DNA of 64,000 bases from Lachnospiraceae bacterium (GTDB lineage Bacteria; Bacillota; Clostridia; Lachnospirales; Lachnospiraceae): positions 16,270 to 80,269 of the forward strand of contig JAUNGG010000011.1 in assembly GCA_030524635.1 (NCBI GenBank), read 5' to 3'. The notes under the pieces were generated by a model, which did not search any database, was not told the DNA's origin, and saw only the letters and a program-made list of their open reading frames with translations. The translations under genes and the position numbers were made by a program. Shown piece by piece: positions 18,246 through 26,784 of this stretch; within the stretch, counting starts at the first letter, position 1, and each line of letters opens with the position of its first letter.

Positions 18246-18863
18246 ATGAAGGTAATTCATTGGATCAAGACCCATCGGTACTGCCTGGCAGGGCTGTATC
18301 TGTTTGTATTTTTGCTGGGATTTTTTCTGCTGGAGGTATTCATCTCAGAGCCGAAATATATCCTTCACTGTTGGATCGACGACCTGATTCCTTTTCATGA
18401 GTGGTTTGTGCTTCCCTACTTTTTATGGTATGCCTGGGTGCCGGTGTTTCTGATCTTTTTCATGATTCGGGAAAAGGATTCCTACCTGCGGCTGTGCTTT
18501 ATCATGTTTGCCGGGGCAACGCTGGCGCTGATCATCTATTTCATCTGGCCTAACGGCCTGGATCTGCGGCGGGAGATCACCAGCACCAATTTCTGTGCAG
18601 AGATTGTCCGCTTTTTAAGACGTATTGACCCGCCCTGCAATGTATGCCCCTCCATCCATGTGTCCAGCACCGTATCGATCCATAAGGTAATCGGCCATTC
18701 GCCGTATTTTAAAGAAAACAGAAAAATCAAACTGCTGTCCTGGGCTGTGACACTGGCAATCTGTATTTCTACCATGTTTATTAAACAGCATTCGATCATT
18801 GATGTGGTCTGCGGCTGGATCATGACAGAAGTGCTGAGTGCAGCGGCTTATTACAGAAAATAG
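18246..18863 (+). CDS. PAP2 superfamily phosphatase-like membrane protein
   Basis: A 205-residue membrane protein with about six helices. Parts of the PAP2 signature are present: CPSIHVSSTVS near residue 137 (the SxxxH-type motif, here with SIHVS) and KQHSIIDVVCG near residue 180 with the conserved His and Asp. Family members dephosphorylate lipid phosphates or act as phosphotransferases such as inositol-phosphoryl ceramide synthase-like proteins. The first KX6RP motif is not obvious, so activity is not assured. CGGAGGATAAG precedes the ATG. A strong terminator follows. Confidence 0.75.
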   Translation: MKVIHWIKTHRYCLAGLYLFVFLLGFFLLEVFISEPKYILHCWIDDLIPFHEWFVLPYFLWYAWVPVFLIFFMIREKDSYLRLCFIMFAGATLALIIYFIWPNGLDLRREITSTNFCAEIVRFLRRIDPPCNVCPSIHVSSTVSIHKVIGHSPYFKENRKIKLLSWAVTLAICISTMFIKQHSIIDVVCGWIMTEVLSAAAYYRK

Positions 18864-18890
18864 AAAGCTTAATTGAAACAAACCAGGGAG

Positions 18891-18934
18891 GTCTCCCGCT
18901 TCTGCGTCACAAAGATAGAAGCGGGAGACTTTTT
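18891..18934 (+). terminator. Intrinsic terminator after the PAP2 gene
   Basis: A perfect 13-bp stem (GTCTCCCGCTTCT / AGAAGCGGGAGAC) over a 13-base loop, followed directly by five T. Confidence 0.88.
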
Positions 18935-19006
18935 GTTATACAGAAAATTCCTGTGCGTTAAAATCGATATAAGATGATATTTCACAAAACTTTCACATTT
19001 CCCCCC

Positions 19007-19065
19007 TTGCATCTTCCATGTTCTTTCGCTATAATGCGTATATCAATTAAGTAGTTAGCTAACTA
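19007..19065 (+). promoter_or_regulatory. marR-ABC promoter with palindromic operator
   Basis: TTGCAT (19007-19012), 17 bases and a perfect TATAAT (19030-19035) form a strong promoter. The perfect 14-bp palindrome TAGTTAGCTAACTA (19052-19065) lies 10-23 bases after the expected start. This is where a MarR dimer would block transcription, so autorepression is likely. Confidence 0.65.
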
Positions 19066-19161
19066 TTAACTATTTAATTAATGAATCCGCAATGGAGAAA
19101 CAAGGAGATCTTAAGATCCTGACCAGCAGCGGAAATTCAAAAAAGAAAAAGGAGGGACCCT

Positions 19162-19680
19162 ATGTTCGGATGCTGTCAGGAACCCAACACACCTGGCCAC
19201 CGCGTTATGAAGCTGTTTGCAAAGGTTACCCGGATGCAGCGGAGCGTAATTGCCAGCCGGGTGAAGCAGACCGGAGTTTACCGCAGCCAGCATCAGATCC
19301 TGATGTACATTGCTTTGAATCCAGATGCATCTCAGAAGGATATTGCCAGGATGCATGAGGTTTCCACTGCTACCATTGCCGTTTCCTTAAAGAAGCTGGA
19401 AAAGGGCGGCTACATCCGCCGGGTGGTGGATACTCTCGATAACCGCTGCAACCGTCTTCAGGTAACGGAGAAGGGCCAGCAGGTGGTGGATCAGAGCCAT
19501 GAGATCTTTTTGAATACGGAAAAGGAAATATTTGGCGGATTTACGGAAGATGATTTCCAGGCATTGGAAAGATTGCTGGCCCGTGTGTACCGCAATATGG
19601 AACAGATGAATGGAGGAAGCTGCAAAGAAACGGATACAGATGAAAAACAATTGGAGGAGAAAGAGAGGAATTTGACGTGA
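19162..19680 (+). CDS. MarR family transcriptional regulator
   Basis: This 172-residue winged-helix regulator has QHQILMYIALNPDASQKDIARMHEVSTATIAVSLKKLEKGGYI-type sequence (helix-turn-helix near residues 55-85) followed by the wing (RRVVDTLDNRCNRLQVT). AAAAGGAGGG precedes the ATG. Its stop overlaps the GTG of the first ABC exporter gene, so regulator and exporter form one transcript. It is probably an autorepressor that releases DNA when it binds a toxic small molecule (family knowledge plus the operator found upstream). An N-terminal CC pair (FGCC) could be redox-sensitive, but this is only a suggestion. Confidence 0.9.
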   Translation: MFGCCQEPNTPGHRVMKLFAKVTRMQRSVIASRVKQTGVYRSQHQILMYIALNPDASQKDIARMHEVSTATIAVSLKKLEKGGYIRRVVDTLDNRCNRLQVTEKGQQVVDQSHEIFLNTEKEIFGGFTEDDFQALERLLARVYRNMEQMNGGSCKETDTDEKQLEEKERNLT

Positions 19681-21416
19681 AGCGATACAAAAAATATATC
19701 AGCCCATATCTCAGTGCGTTCATTCTGGGGCCTCTCCTGATGCTGACGGAGGTGGCCGGGGAGATCATGCTTCCCAAGCTGATGTCTCTGATCATCAATA
19801 ACGGAGTGGCAAACCGGGACACCCGGTATATCGTGATGATGGGACTGCTTATGGTGCTGGCTGCCGGGGTGATGGCAGTAGGAGGAATCGGCGGCGCTTA
19901 TTTCAGTGCCAAGGCATCCATCTCCTTTACCAGTGATCTGCGCCAGGATCTGTTTGCCAAGGTGCAGAAATTTTCTTTTAAAAATATTGATGATTTTTCC
20001 ACCGGATCCTTGGTTACCCGTCTGACCAATGATATCCAGCAGATCCAGAATGTGATCATGATGGGACTTCGGATGATGTTCCGCGCACCAGGTATGTTTG
20101 TGGGTGCGCTGATTATGGCGTTTCTGATGAACGCAAAATTAGCGGCAGTGATCCTGGTGGTGATCCCGCTTCTGACGCTGGCCATTGCCCTGATCTTAAA
20201 GACCGCGTATCCCAGGTTCCAGATGATGCAGAAGACCATTGACCATTTAAACAACGGCATCCAGGAAGCGCTGATCAATGTGCGGGTGATCAAATCCTTC
20301 GTCCGGGAGAACCATGAGGAGGAGAAGTTTCAGAAGGCAAATGACAATCTTAAGCAGGCCAGCATGGGCGCTTTAAAGATCGTGATCGCCACTATGCCGG
20401 TGATGACCCTGGCCATGAATGTTACGACGCTGGCAGTTGTCTGGTACGGCGGCAATATCATCATTGCCGGCAATATGCAGGTAGGCGATCTGACTGCCTT
20501 TACCACCTATATCGTGCAGATCCTGATGTCTCTTATGATGCTTTCCATGGTGTTCCTGCAAAGCTCCCGTGCCATGGCCTGTATCAAGCGTGTAAATGAG
20601 GTCATGGATGTGGACATCGACTTAACGGATGATGAGGCAAAGCAGCCTGAGCGGAAGGTGACCGAGGGGAGAGTGGAGTTTCGGGATGTCTGTTTTGCCT
20701 ATGATGGACAGAAGGACAGTCTGGTGCTGGAGCACTTAAACTTTACTGCAGAGCCGGGGCAGACCATCGGCATCATCGGTTCCACCGGCAGCGGAAAAAC
20801 CTCCCTGGTACAGCTGATTCCCAGATTGTATGATGTGACCTCCGGCCAGGTGCTGGTGGATGGAGTGGATGTGCGGGATTATTCCCTGCGCCATCTACGG
20901 AATGGTGTGGGCATGGTGCTTCAGAAAAATGTACTGTTTTCCGGCTCCATCGAGGAAAACCTGCGCTGGGGTGACGAGGAGGCCTCCATGGAGGAGCTTA
21001 AGTCAGCAGCCGACAGCGCCCAGGCGGACGGATTTGTGACAGCATTTCCAAATGGTTATGATACGGAGATGGGGCAGGGCGGCGCCAATGTTTCCGGAGG
21101 CCAGAAGCAGCGTCTCTGCATCGCAAGGGCGCTGTTAAAGAAGCCGAAGATCCTGATTCTGGATGACAGCACCAGTGCGGTGGATACGGCTACCGAAGCA
21201 AAGATCCGGGAATGCTTCCGGACTGCCCTGAAGGATACCACGAAATTTATCATTGCCCAGCGGATCGGTTCTGTGGAAAATGCAGATCAGATCATGGTGT
21301 TAGATGACGGGAAAATTCTGGCTATCGGTACCCATGAGGAGCTTTTAAAATCCTGTGAAGCCTACCAGGAGATTTATTATTCCCAGAAGGATCGTGAGAA
21401 GGAGGTGAGTGCCTGA
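19677..21416 (+). CDS. ABC exporter half-transporter with degenerate ATPase site (BmrC/LmrC-like)
   Basis: A 579-residue membrane-NBD fusion: six membrane helices in residues 1-310, then the nucleotide-binding domain with Walker A GSTGSGKTS near 368 and the signature VSGGQKQR. Walker B ends in DD (ILILDDSTSAVD) where the catalytic Glu should be, and the switch His is Gln (FIIAQRIGS). These two substitutions mark the non-catalytic site of heterodimeric exporters such as TM287/288 and BmrCD. The GTG start overlaps the marR stop, and the gene end overlaps the next ATG. Confidence 0.9.
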   Translation: MKRYKKYISPYLSAFILGPLLMLTEVAGEIMLPKLMSLIINNGVANRDTRYIVMMGLLMVLAAGVMAVGGIGGAYFSAKASISFTSDLRQDLFAKVQKFSFKNIDDFSTGSLVTRLTNDIQQIQNVIMMGLRMMFRAPGMFVGALIMAFLMNAKLAAVILVVIPLLTLAIALILKTAYPRFQMMQKTIDHLNNGIQEALINVRVIKSFVRENHEEEKFQKANDNLKQASMGALKIVIATMPVMTLAMNVTTLAVVWYGGNIIIAGNMQVGDLTAFTTYIVQILMSLMMLSMVFLQSSRAMACIKRVNEVMDVDIDLTDDEAKQPERKVTEGRVEFRDVCFAYDGQKDSLVLEHLNFTAEPGQTIGIIGSTGSGKTSLVQLIPRLYDVTSGQVLVDGVDVRDYSLRHLRNGVGMVLQKNVLFSGSIEENLRWGDEEASMEELKSAADSAQADGFVTAFPNGYDTEMGQGGANVSGGQKQRLCIARALLKKPKILILDDSTSAVDTATEAKIRECFRTALKDTTKFIIAQRIGSVENADQIMVLDDGKILAIGTHEELLKSCEAYQEIYYSQKDREKEVSA

Positions 21417-23299
21417 TGGATATGGAGAAGAGAAGACAAAGCTTAAAGCGAAGATATGGAAATCGGGCAGCCTCCGCACCGGTGAGAAGAGGTCCAGGTC
21501 CGGGCGGTCCGGGAGGCGCCAGACGGATGGGCGGGCCGAAGGGAATGCCGAAAAATACAAAGCAGACAGTAAGCCGTCTGATGCATTATCTGGATGCCGA
21601 TAAGGGGAAAATGATCCTGGCTGTTTTCTGCGTGATCATCAATACCCTTGCCACTCTGGCCGGCTCCTATATGCTGCGGCCGATCATCAACACATACATC
21701 GCTCCCACGGACGGAAGCCGCGGCGATGCAGCAGGGCTGGCAGGCGCCTTGCTGGTTATGGCAGCGATCTATCTGGCAGGCGTTCTGGCGAACTATTTCC
21801 AGGCGAAGATCATGCTGACAGTAGCCCAAAATGCCCTTCAAAGGCTGCGGGATGACCTGTTTACCAAGCTGCAGACTCTGCCGGTCCGCTACTATGATAC
21901 CAACAGCAACGGCGATATTATGAGCCGGTTTACCAACGATGTGGATACCATCGGCAATATGCTGAGCAGTACTCTGGTGCAGCTGTTTTCCGGTGCTCTG
22001 AGTCTGGTGGGAACCCTGCTTCTGATGCTTTATACGAATATCTATCTGACCGCAGTGACCCTTGTGATGATCCCGCTGATGATGAAGGCAGGAGGAGCGG
22101 TGGCAGGACGGAGCCAGAAGTTTTTCTCGGCCCAGCAGTATTCCCTGGGCGCCTTAAACGGTTATGTGGAGGAGATGATCACCGGGCAGAAGGTGGTCAA
22201 GGTATTCTGCCATGAGGATGTGGCAGAGGAGGAGTTCCATATCTTAAATGAAGAGCTTCGGGAGAATCAGATCCGGGCACAGTTCTTCGGCGGTGTTATG
22301 GGGCCTGTGATGAACAATTTAAGCCAGGTCAATTACGCTTTGACGGCCTGTATCGGCGGCCTGCTGTGCGTGCTGAAGGGCTTTGATGTGGGAGGACTTA
22401 CTGTATTTTTAAATTTCTCCCGTCAGTTTTCCAGGCCCATTAATGAGATCTCCATGCAGATCTCCAATGTATTCTCTGCCCTGGCCGGAGCCGAGCGTGT
22501 GTTCCGGGTCATGGATGAGGAGCCGGAGCCGGCTGACGCACCAGATGCCAGGGTACTGGAGCCTATGGAAGGCCATGTGATCCTGGATCATGTAACCTTC
22601 GGCTATGTGCCGGAAAAGACCATCCTGAAGGATGTGAGCCTGTACGCAAAACCGGGTCAGAAGATTGCTTTTGTAGGCTCCACCGGAGCAGGAAAGACCA
22701 CCATTACCAATCTGATCAACCGGTTCTACGACATTCAGTCCGGCACCATCACCATCGATGGTGTGGATATCAAGAAGATCAGCCGGGAGAACCTGCGGAA
22801 AAACATTGCCATGGTGCTTCAGGATACCCACCTGTTTACCGGAACCGTCCGGGAAAATATCCGGTACGGCCGGCTGGATGCCACAGATGAAGAGGTAATC
22901 CAGGCAGCAAAGACAGCATCCGCCCACTCCTTTATCATGCGTCTGCCCAAGGGCTATGACACCATGCTGGAGGGTGACGGCGCCAACTTAAGCCAGGGCC
23001 AGAGACAGCTGTTAAATATCGCCAGAGCCGCCATCTCCAAGGCTCCGATCCTGATTCTGGATGAGGCCACCAGTTCAGTAGATACCCGTACGGAAAAGCA
23101 TATCGAGCATGGTATGGATCGGCTGATGGCAGACCGCACCACATTCGTGATCGCTCATCGCCTGTCCACCGTCCGCAATGCCAATGCCATCATGGTCCTG
23201 GAAAACGGTCAGATCATTGAGCGTGGTGATCATGATGATCTGGTAGCACAAAAAGGGCGTTATTATCAGCTGTATACCGGTCTGTCGGAATTGGATTAA
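21416..23299 (+). CDS. ABC exporter half-transporter with canonical ATPase site (BmrD/LmrD-like)
   Basis: The 627-residue partner of the preceding subunit. A basic, Gly/Pro-rich N-terminal tail of about 40 residues precedes the six-helix domain. The NBD has Walker A GSTGAGKTT, the signature LSQGQRQ, Walker B ILILDEATSSVD with an intact Glu, and the switch His in VIAHRLST. The canonical residues here and degenerate ones in the partner fit an obligate heterodimer that exports drugs or toxic metabolites. The start is coupled by a TGATG overlap, with GGAGG eleven bases upstream. Confidence 0.9.
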   Translation: MDMEKRRQSLKRRYGNRAASAPVRRGPGPGGPGGARRMGGPKGMPKNTKQTVSRLMHYLDADKGKMILAVFCVIINTLATLAGSYMLRPIINTYIAPTDGSRGDAAGLAGALLVMAAIYLAGVLANYFQAKIMLTVAQNALQRLRDDLFTKLQTLPVRYYDTNSNGDIMSRFTNDVDTIGNMLSSTLVQLFSGALSLVGTLLLMLYTNIYLTAVTLVMIPLMMKAGGAVAGRSQKFFSAQQYSLGALNGYVEEMITGQKVVKVFCHEDVAEEEFHILNEELRENQIRAQFFGGVMGPVMNNLSQVNYALTACIGGLLCVLKGFDVGGLTVFLNFSRQFSRPINEISMQISNVFSALAGAERVFRVMDEEPEPADAPDARVLEPMEGHVILDHVTFGYVPEKTILKDVSLYAKPGQKIAFVGSTGAGKTTITNLINRFYDIQSGTITIDGVDIKKISRENLRKNIAMVLQDTHLFTGTVRENIRYGRLDATDEEVIQAAKTASAHSFIMRLPKGYDTMLEGDGANLSQGQRQLLNIARAAISKAPILILDEATSSVDTRTEKHIEHGMDRLMADRTTFVIAHRLSTVRNANAIMVLENGQIIERGDHDDLVAQKGRYYQLYTGLSELD

Positions 23300-23511
23300 T
23301 AGTTTTTTCTAATGAAAATATATTAGATATATTAATAAAAAGTAACAGGGCGATGAAATTGGAAAATAACTGGTGAAAAAATAAATAAAATTTTCACAAT
23401 GTTGGAACGGCCCATAGTTTCCTAAAGTTATCTGAAATTTACAGGGAATTGGAAGAAAAAACCAAGAAAATTTTCGAAAAATAAGGGGCGCCAAAGCAGG
23501 AAATCAAGAAA
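23300..23511. other. AT-rich gap with no recognisable gene
   Basis: This stretch is the first part of a nearly 600-base gap between the ABC exporter and rnfC. It is rich in A/T runs. I see no gene, promoter or repeat that can be supported here. The rest of the gap holds the terminator, promoter and leader listed separately. Confidence 0.4.
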
Positions 23512-23576
23512 AGTCCGATCAAAATTTAGAAGGAAATGTGTAGTGATTTTTCCTAAATTTTAATCGGACTTTTTGT
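23512..23576 (+). terminator. Intrinsic terminator after the ABC exporter operon
   Basis: AGTCCGATCAAAATTTAG (23512-23529) pairs with CTAAATTTTAATCGGACT (23553-23570) with one mismatch. TTTTTG follows, and AAGGAAA/TTTCC adds inner pairing. Confidence 0.75.
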
Positions 23577-23720
23577 TTGTTTTTCCAAAAAAACAATCTG
23601 GGATAGGTACTGTTTTAAATTGTGCAAATTTTAACAAAAGAAGAAAAAATTACTGGTTCAAAGACGACAAAAAATGGAGAAAAAGGAATAAAAACTTGCA
23701 AATCCATAGGGAAATTTGAA

Positions 23721-23749
23721 TTGTGCGTGACAAGGAAGTGTGTTATACT
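23721..23749 (+). promoter_or_regulatory. Promoter of the rnf operon
   Basis: TTGTGC (23721-23726), 17 bases and TGT-TATACT (23741-23749) form an extended -10 promoter. The expected start near 23756 leaves a leader of about 140 bases before rnfC. Confidence 0.55.
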
Positions 23750-23798
23750 GTTAAAGATGACCAGGCTGAACAGGTCAGCAGTCTGATCAGAAATTCAG

Positions 23799-23865
23799 GA
23801 AAATCCGGCAATTCATGATGTAAGCAGTTACAGCTGTAATTATTGTCTGTATTGTTCGGATTTTC
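23799..23865 (+). promoter_or_regulatory. Structured 5' leader of the rnf mRNA
   Basis: GAAAATCCGGCAAT (23799-23812) pairs with ATTGTTCGGATTTTC (23851-23865), leaving one bulged T and one G-U. The loop contains the perfect palindrome TTACAGCTGTAA (23828-23839). No T-run follows, so it is not an ordinary terminator. It could be an RNA control element or a stability stem. It matches no riboswitch I know. Confidence 0.45.
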
Positions 23866-23897
23866 AAGAAAATGTTATAGAAAGAGGGTTAGGTTAG

Positions 23898-25223
23898 ATG
23901 GGTTTGGCTACATTTAAAGGCGGCATTCATCCATATGAAGGAAAAGAGCTGTCAGAGAACAAACCGGTTCAGGAACTGCTTCCGAAGGGCGAGCTGGTGT
24001 ATCCGATGTCTCAGCATATCGGCGCTCCCGCAAAGCCATTAGTGAAAAAGGGCGACCGTGTATTAGTCGGCCAGAAGATCGGTGAAGCAGGCGGATTCAT
24101 CTCCGCGAACGTAATCTGTTCCGTGTCCGGTACTGTAAAAGCGGTAGAGCCGAGACTGGTTGTAAGCGGTCAGATGGTAACAAGCATTATCGTGGAGAAC
24201 GATGGATTGTATGAAACCATTCCTCATTTTGGGGAAGATCGGGATTACACAAAGCTCTCCAAGGAAGAGATCCGCAATATCGTAAAAGAAGCAGGTATTG
24301 TTGGTTTAGGCGGTGCAGGCTTCCCCACTCATGTGAAGCTGACACCAAAGGATGAGTCCAAGATTGACTATATCCTGGTAAATGGTGCGGAGTGTGAGCC
24401 ATACTTAACTTCCGACTACCGCATGATGATGGAAGAGCCGGAGAAGATCGTAGGCGGATTAAAGGTGATCCTGTCCCTGTTCGACAATGCCAAGGGCGTC
24501 ATCGGTATCGAGAACAATAAGCCGGAGGGCATTAAGAAGCTTCAGGAATTAGTGAAGGATGAGCCAAGGATCGAAGTAAGAGAGCTGCTTACCAAGTACC
24601 CTCAGGGCGGTGAGCGTTCCCTGATCTATGCCATCACCGGAAGAAGCGTAAATTCCTCCATGCTCCCTGCAGACGCAGGCTGTATCGTGGACAATATCGA
24701 TACGGTGATCGCGATCTACAATGCGGTGTGCAAGCAGACACCTCTGATCCGCAAGATCATCACCATCACAGGAGATGCCATCGCAAATCCACAGAACTTC
24801 AATGTAAAGCTGGGAACCAATTACCAGGAGCTGGTAGCAGCAGCCGGCGGCTTTAAGACCGAACCGGAAAAGATCATCTCCGGCGGCCCGATGATGGGTA
24901 TGGCGTTATTTACCATCGATGTGCCGGTAGCAAAGACTTCCTCCGCACTTACCTGCTTTACCAAAGATATGGTAGCAGCTCAGGCTCCTACTCCATGTAT
25001 CCGCTGCGGACGCTGCGTGGCAGCATGTCCAAGCCATATTGTACCGCCGATGATGATGAAGGCAGCACTGAAGAATGACTGTGCAGCATTTGAGAAGGTA
25101 AACGGTATGGAATGTATGGAGTGCGGAAGCTGTACGTATGTATGTCCTGCAAAGCGTCCTCTTACCCAGGCATTTAAGGATATGAGAAAGCAGGTTGCAG
25201 CAAACCGCAGAAAGAAAGCGTAG
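23898..25223 (+). CDS. rnfC: Rnf complex subunit C (ferredoxin/NAD electron transfer)
   Basis: This 441-residue soluble subunit binds NADH/FMN and two 4Fe-4S clusters. The Gly-rich GLGGAGFPTHVKL near residue 135 is the flavin/NADH region; AECEPYLTSDYRMM follows. The cluster motifs CIRCGRCVAACP (near 372) and CMECGSCTYVCP (near 411) are intact. Rnf couples reduced-ferredoxin oxidation by NAD+ to export of Na+ or H+. The first gene of the operon, with a structured leader and AAAGAGGGTTAGG upstream. Confidence 0.94.
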   Translation: MGLATFKGGIHPYEGKELSENKPVQELLPKGELVYPMSQHIGAPAKPLVKKGDRVLVGQKIGEAGGFISANVICSVSGTVKAVEPRLVVSGQMVTSIIVENDGLYETIPHFGEDRDYTKLSKEEIRNIVKEAGIVGLGGAGFPTHVKLTPKDESKIDYILVNGAECEPYLTSDYRMMMEEPEKIVGGLKVILSLFDNAKGVIGIENNKPEGIKKLQELVKDEPRIEVRELLTKYPQGGERSLIYAITGRSVNSSMLPADAGCIVDNIDTVIAIYNAVCKQTPLIRKIITITGDAIANPQNFNVKLGTNYQELVAAAGGFKTEPEKIISGGPMMGMALFTIDVPVAKTSSALTCFTKDMVAAQAPTPCIRCGRCVAACPSHIVPPMMMKAALKNDCAAFEKVNGMECMECGSCTYVCPAKRPLTQAFKDMRKQVAANRRKKA

Positions 25224-25236
25224 GAGGGATTATAGC

Positions 25237-26163
25237 ATGAATCGATTATTAAACGTATCATCGTCCCCTCACGTCAGGGACTCGGTGACAACGCAGAGCG
25301 TTATGTTCGATGTGCTGATTGCCATGCTTCCGGCAGCAGCCTTCGGTGTTTATCAGTTTGGCTTCCATGCACTGCTTGTGATTATCGCCACCATGGCAGC
25401 ATGTGTGCTGAGCGAGTATCTCTATGAAAAAGGCATGAAGCTTCCGATTACAGTGGCTGACGGCAGTGCCCTGGTAACAGGTATGATCCTGGCATTAAAC
25501 ATGCCGGCAGATATTCCGCTGTGGATCCCCATGTTAGGCGGCGTATTTGCGATTGTTGTAGTAAAGCAGCTGTACGGCGGTCTGGGACAGAACTTTATGA
25601 ACCCGGCTTTAGCAGGCAGATGCTTCCTGCTGATTTCCTTTGCAGGCAAGATGTCCAGCTTCACTCTGGACGGATGGACCGGCGCAACTCCTCTGGCTCA
25701 GTTAAAGGCAGGCCAGAGCGTAGATGTGGCAGCTATGTTTATCGGCCGCATCCCTGGAACCATCGGTGAGGTATCGGTAATTGCCCTGCTGATCGGTGCA
25801 GCTTACATGGTATTTAAGAAGGTGATTTCCCTGCGGATCCCGGTTACCTATATCGTAACCACCGCACTGTTTGTATTTATTTTCGGACAGCATGATTTAG
25901 GCTTTGTGGCAGCACATGTATTCGGCGGCGGTCTGATCTTCGGTGCATTCTTTATGGCAACGGATTATGTGACCAGCCCCATCACTCCAAAGGGACAGAT
26001 CGTATTCGGCGTGCTGCTTGGTATCCTGACCGGACTGTTCCGTCTGTTCGGCGGCTCCGCAGAGGGCGTTTCCTATGCGATCATCATCAGCAACATGCTG
26101 GTTCCGCTGATTGAGAAATTTACCCTTCCGACAGCATTTGGAAAGGAGGGCAAGAAGTCATGA
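25237..26163 (+). CDS. rnfD: Rnf complex subunit D (membrane, covalent FMN)
   Basis: A 308-residue integral membrane protein. DGWTGATPLAQLK near residue 150 carries the Ser/Thr-Gly-Ala-Thr motif whose Thr takes covalently bound FMN. QNFMNPALAGRCFLLISF and FFMATDYVTSPITPKGQ are conserved in RnfD/NqrB. ATG 25237 follows TAGGAGGG; the upstream-extended frame runs into rnfC and is not needed. It overlaps rnfG by four bases (ATGA). Confidence 0.94.
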   Translation: MNRLLNVSSSPHVRDSVTTQSVMFDVLIAMLPAAAFGVYQFGFHALLVIIATMAACVLSEYLYEKGMKLPITVADGSALVTGMILALNMPADIPLWIPMLGGVFAIVVVKQLYGGLGQNFMNPALAGRCFLLISFAGKMSSFTLDGWTGATPLAQLKAGQSVDVAAMFIGRIPGTIGEVSVIALLIGAAYMVFKKVISLRIPVTYIVTTALFVFIFGQHDLGFVAAHVFGGGLIFGAFFMATDYVTSPITPKGQIVFGVLLGILTGLFRLFGGSAEGVSYAIIISNMLVPLIEKFTLPTAFGKEGKKS

Positions 26164-26771
26164 GTAAAGGTGGATTTATGAAGGACGCCCTGGTTCTGTG
26201 TGCCATCACAGTAGTGGCAGGCGCATGTCTGGGCGGTGTTTATGAGCTGACAAAGGCTCCCATCGAGGCAGCAAATCTGGCAGCAAAGGCAGAGGCATAC
26301 CGTGCGGTTCTTCCGGAGGCGGTATCCTTCGAGTCTGATGATTTAACGGATACCATAGCAGCAGCCAATGCTGATATTGCCGGCATGGGCTTCGGCAATG
26401 TTACCGTAGATGAGGCAGTGACCGCAGTAGACGGTTCCGGCGCACCTATGGGCTATGTGGTAACCTCTACCTCCAACGACGGCTACGGCGGCGCCATCAC
26501 CGTATCCGTAGGTATTCAGGCAGACGGTACCGTAAACGGCATCGAATTCTTAACCCTTGCAGAGACCGCAGGTCTTGGTATGAACGCAAGCAAGCCGGAA
26601 TGGAAGGCTCAGTACGCAGGCAAGAAGGTTGAACAGTTTGCCGTTACCAAGAACGGCGCTTCAGCAGAGAATGAGATCAACGCAATCAGTGGTGCGACCA
26701 TTACCAGTAACGCAGTCACCGGTGCGGTAAATGCGGCAGTTTACTTTGCAACAAACTGCATGGCACAGTAG
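26160..26771 (+). CDS. rnfG: Rnf complex subunit G (covalent FMN)
   Basis: A 203-residue protein with one N-terminal membrane helix (ALVLCAITVVAGACLGGVYEL) and an extracytoplasmic FMN-binding domain. The flavinylation motif appears as ISGATITSNAV near residue 180 (SGATxT). It shuttles electrons between the membrane subunits. The start is coupled to rnfD by ATGA. Flavinylation would need an ApbE-type transferase, which is not in this window. Confidence 0.93.
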   Translation: MSKGGFMKDALVLCAITVVAGACLGGVYELTKAPIEAANLAAKAEAYRAVLPEAVSFESDDLTDTIAAANADIAGMGFGNVTVDEAVTAVDGSGAPMGYVVTSTSNDGYGGAITVSVGIQADGTVNGIEFLTLAETAGLGMNASKPEWKAQYAGKKVEQFAVTKNGASAENEINAISGATITSNAVTGAVNAAVYFATNCMAQ

Positions 26772-26784
26772 GAGGTGGGAAGTC

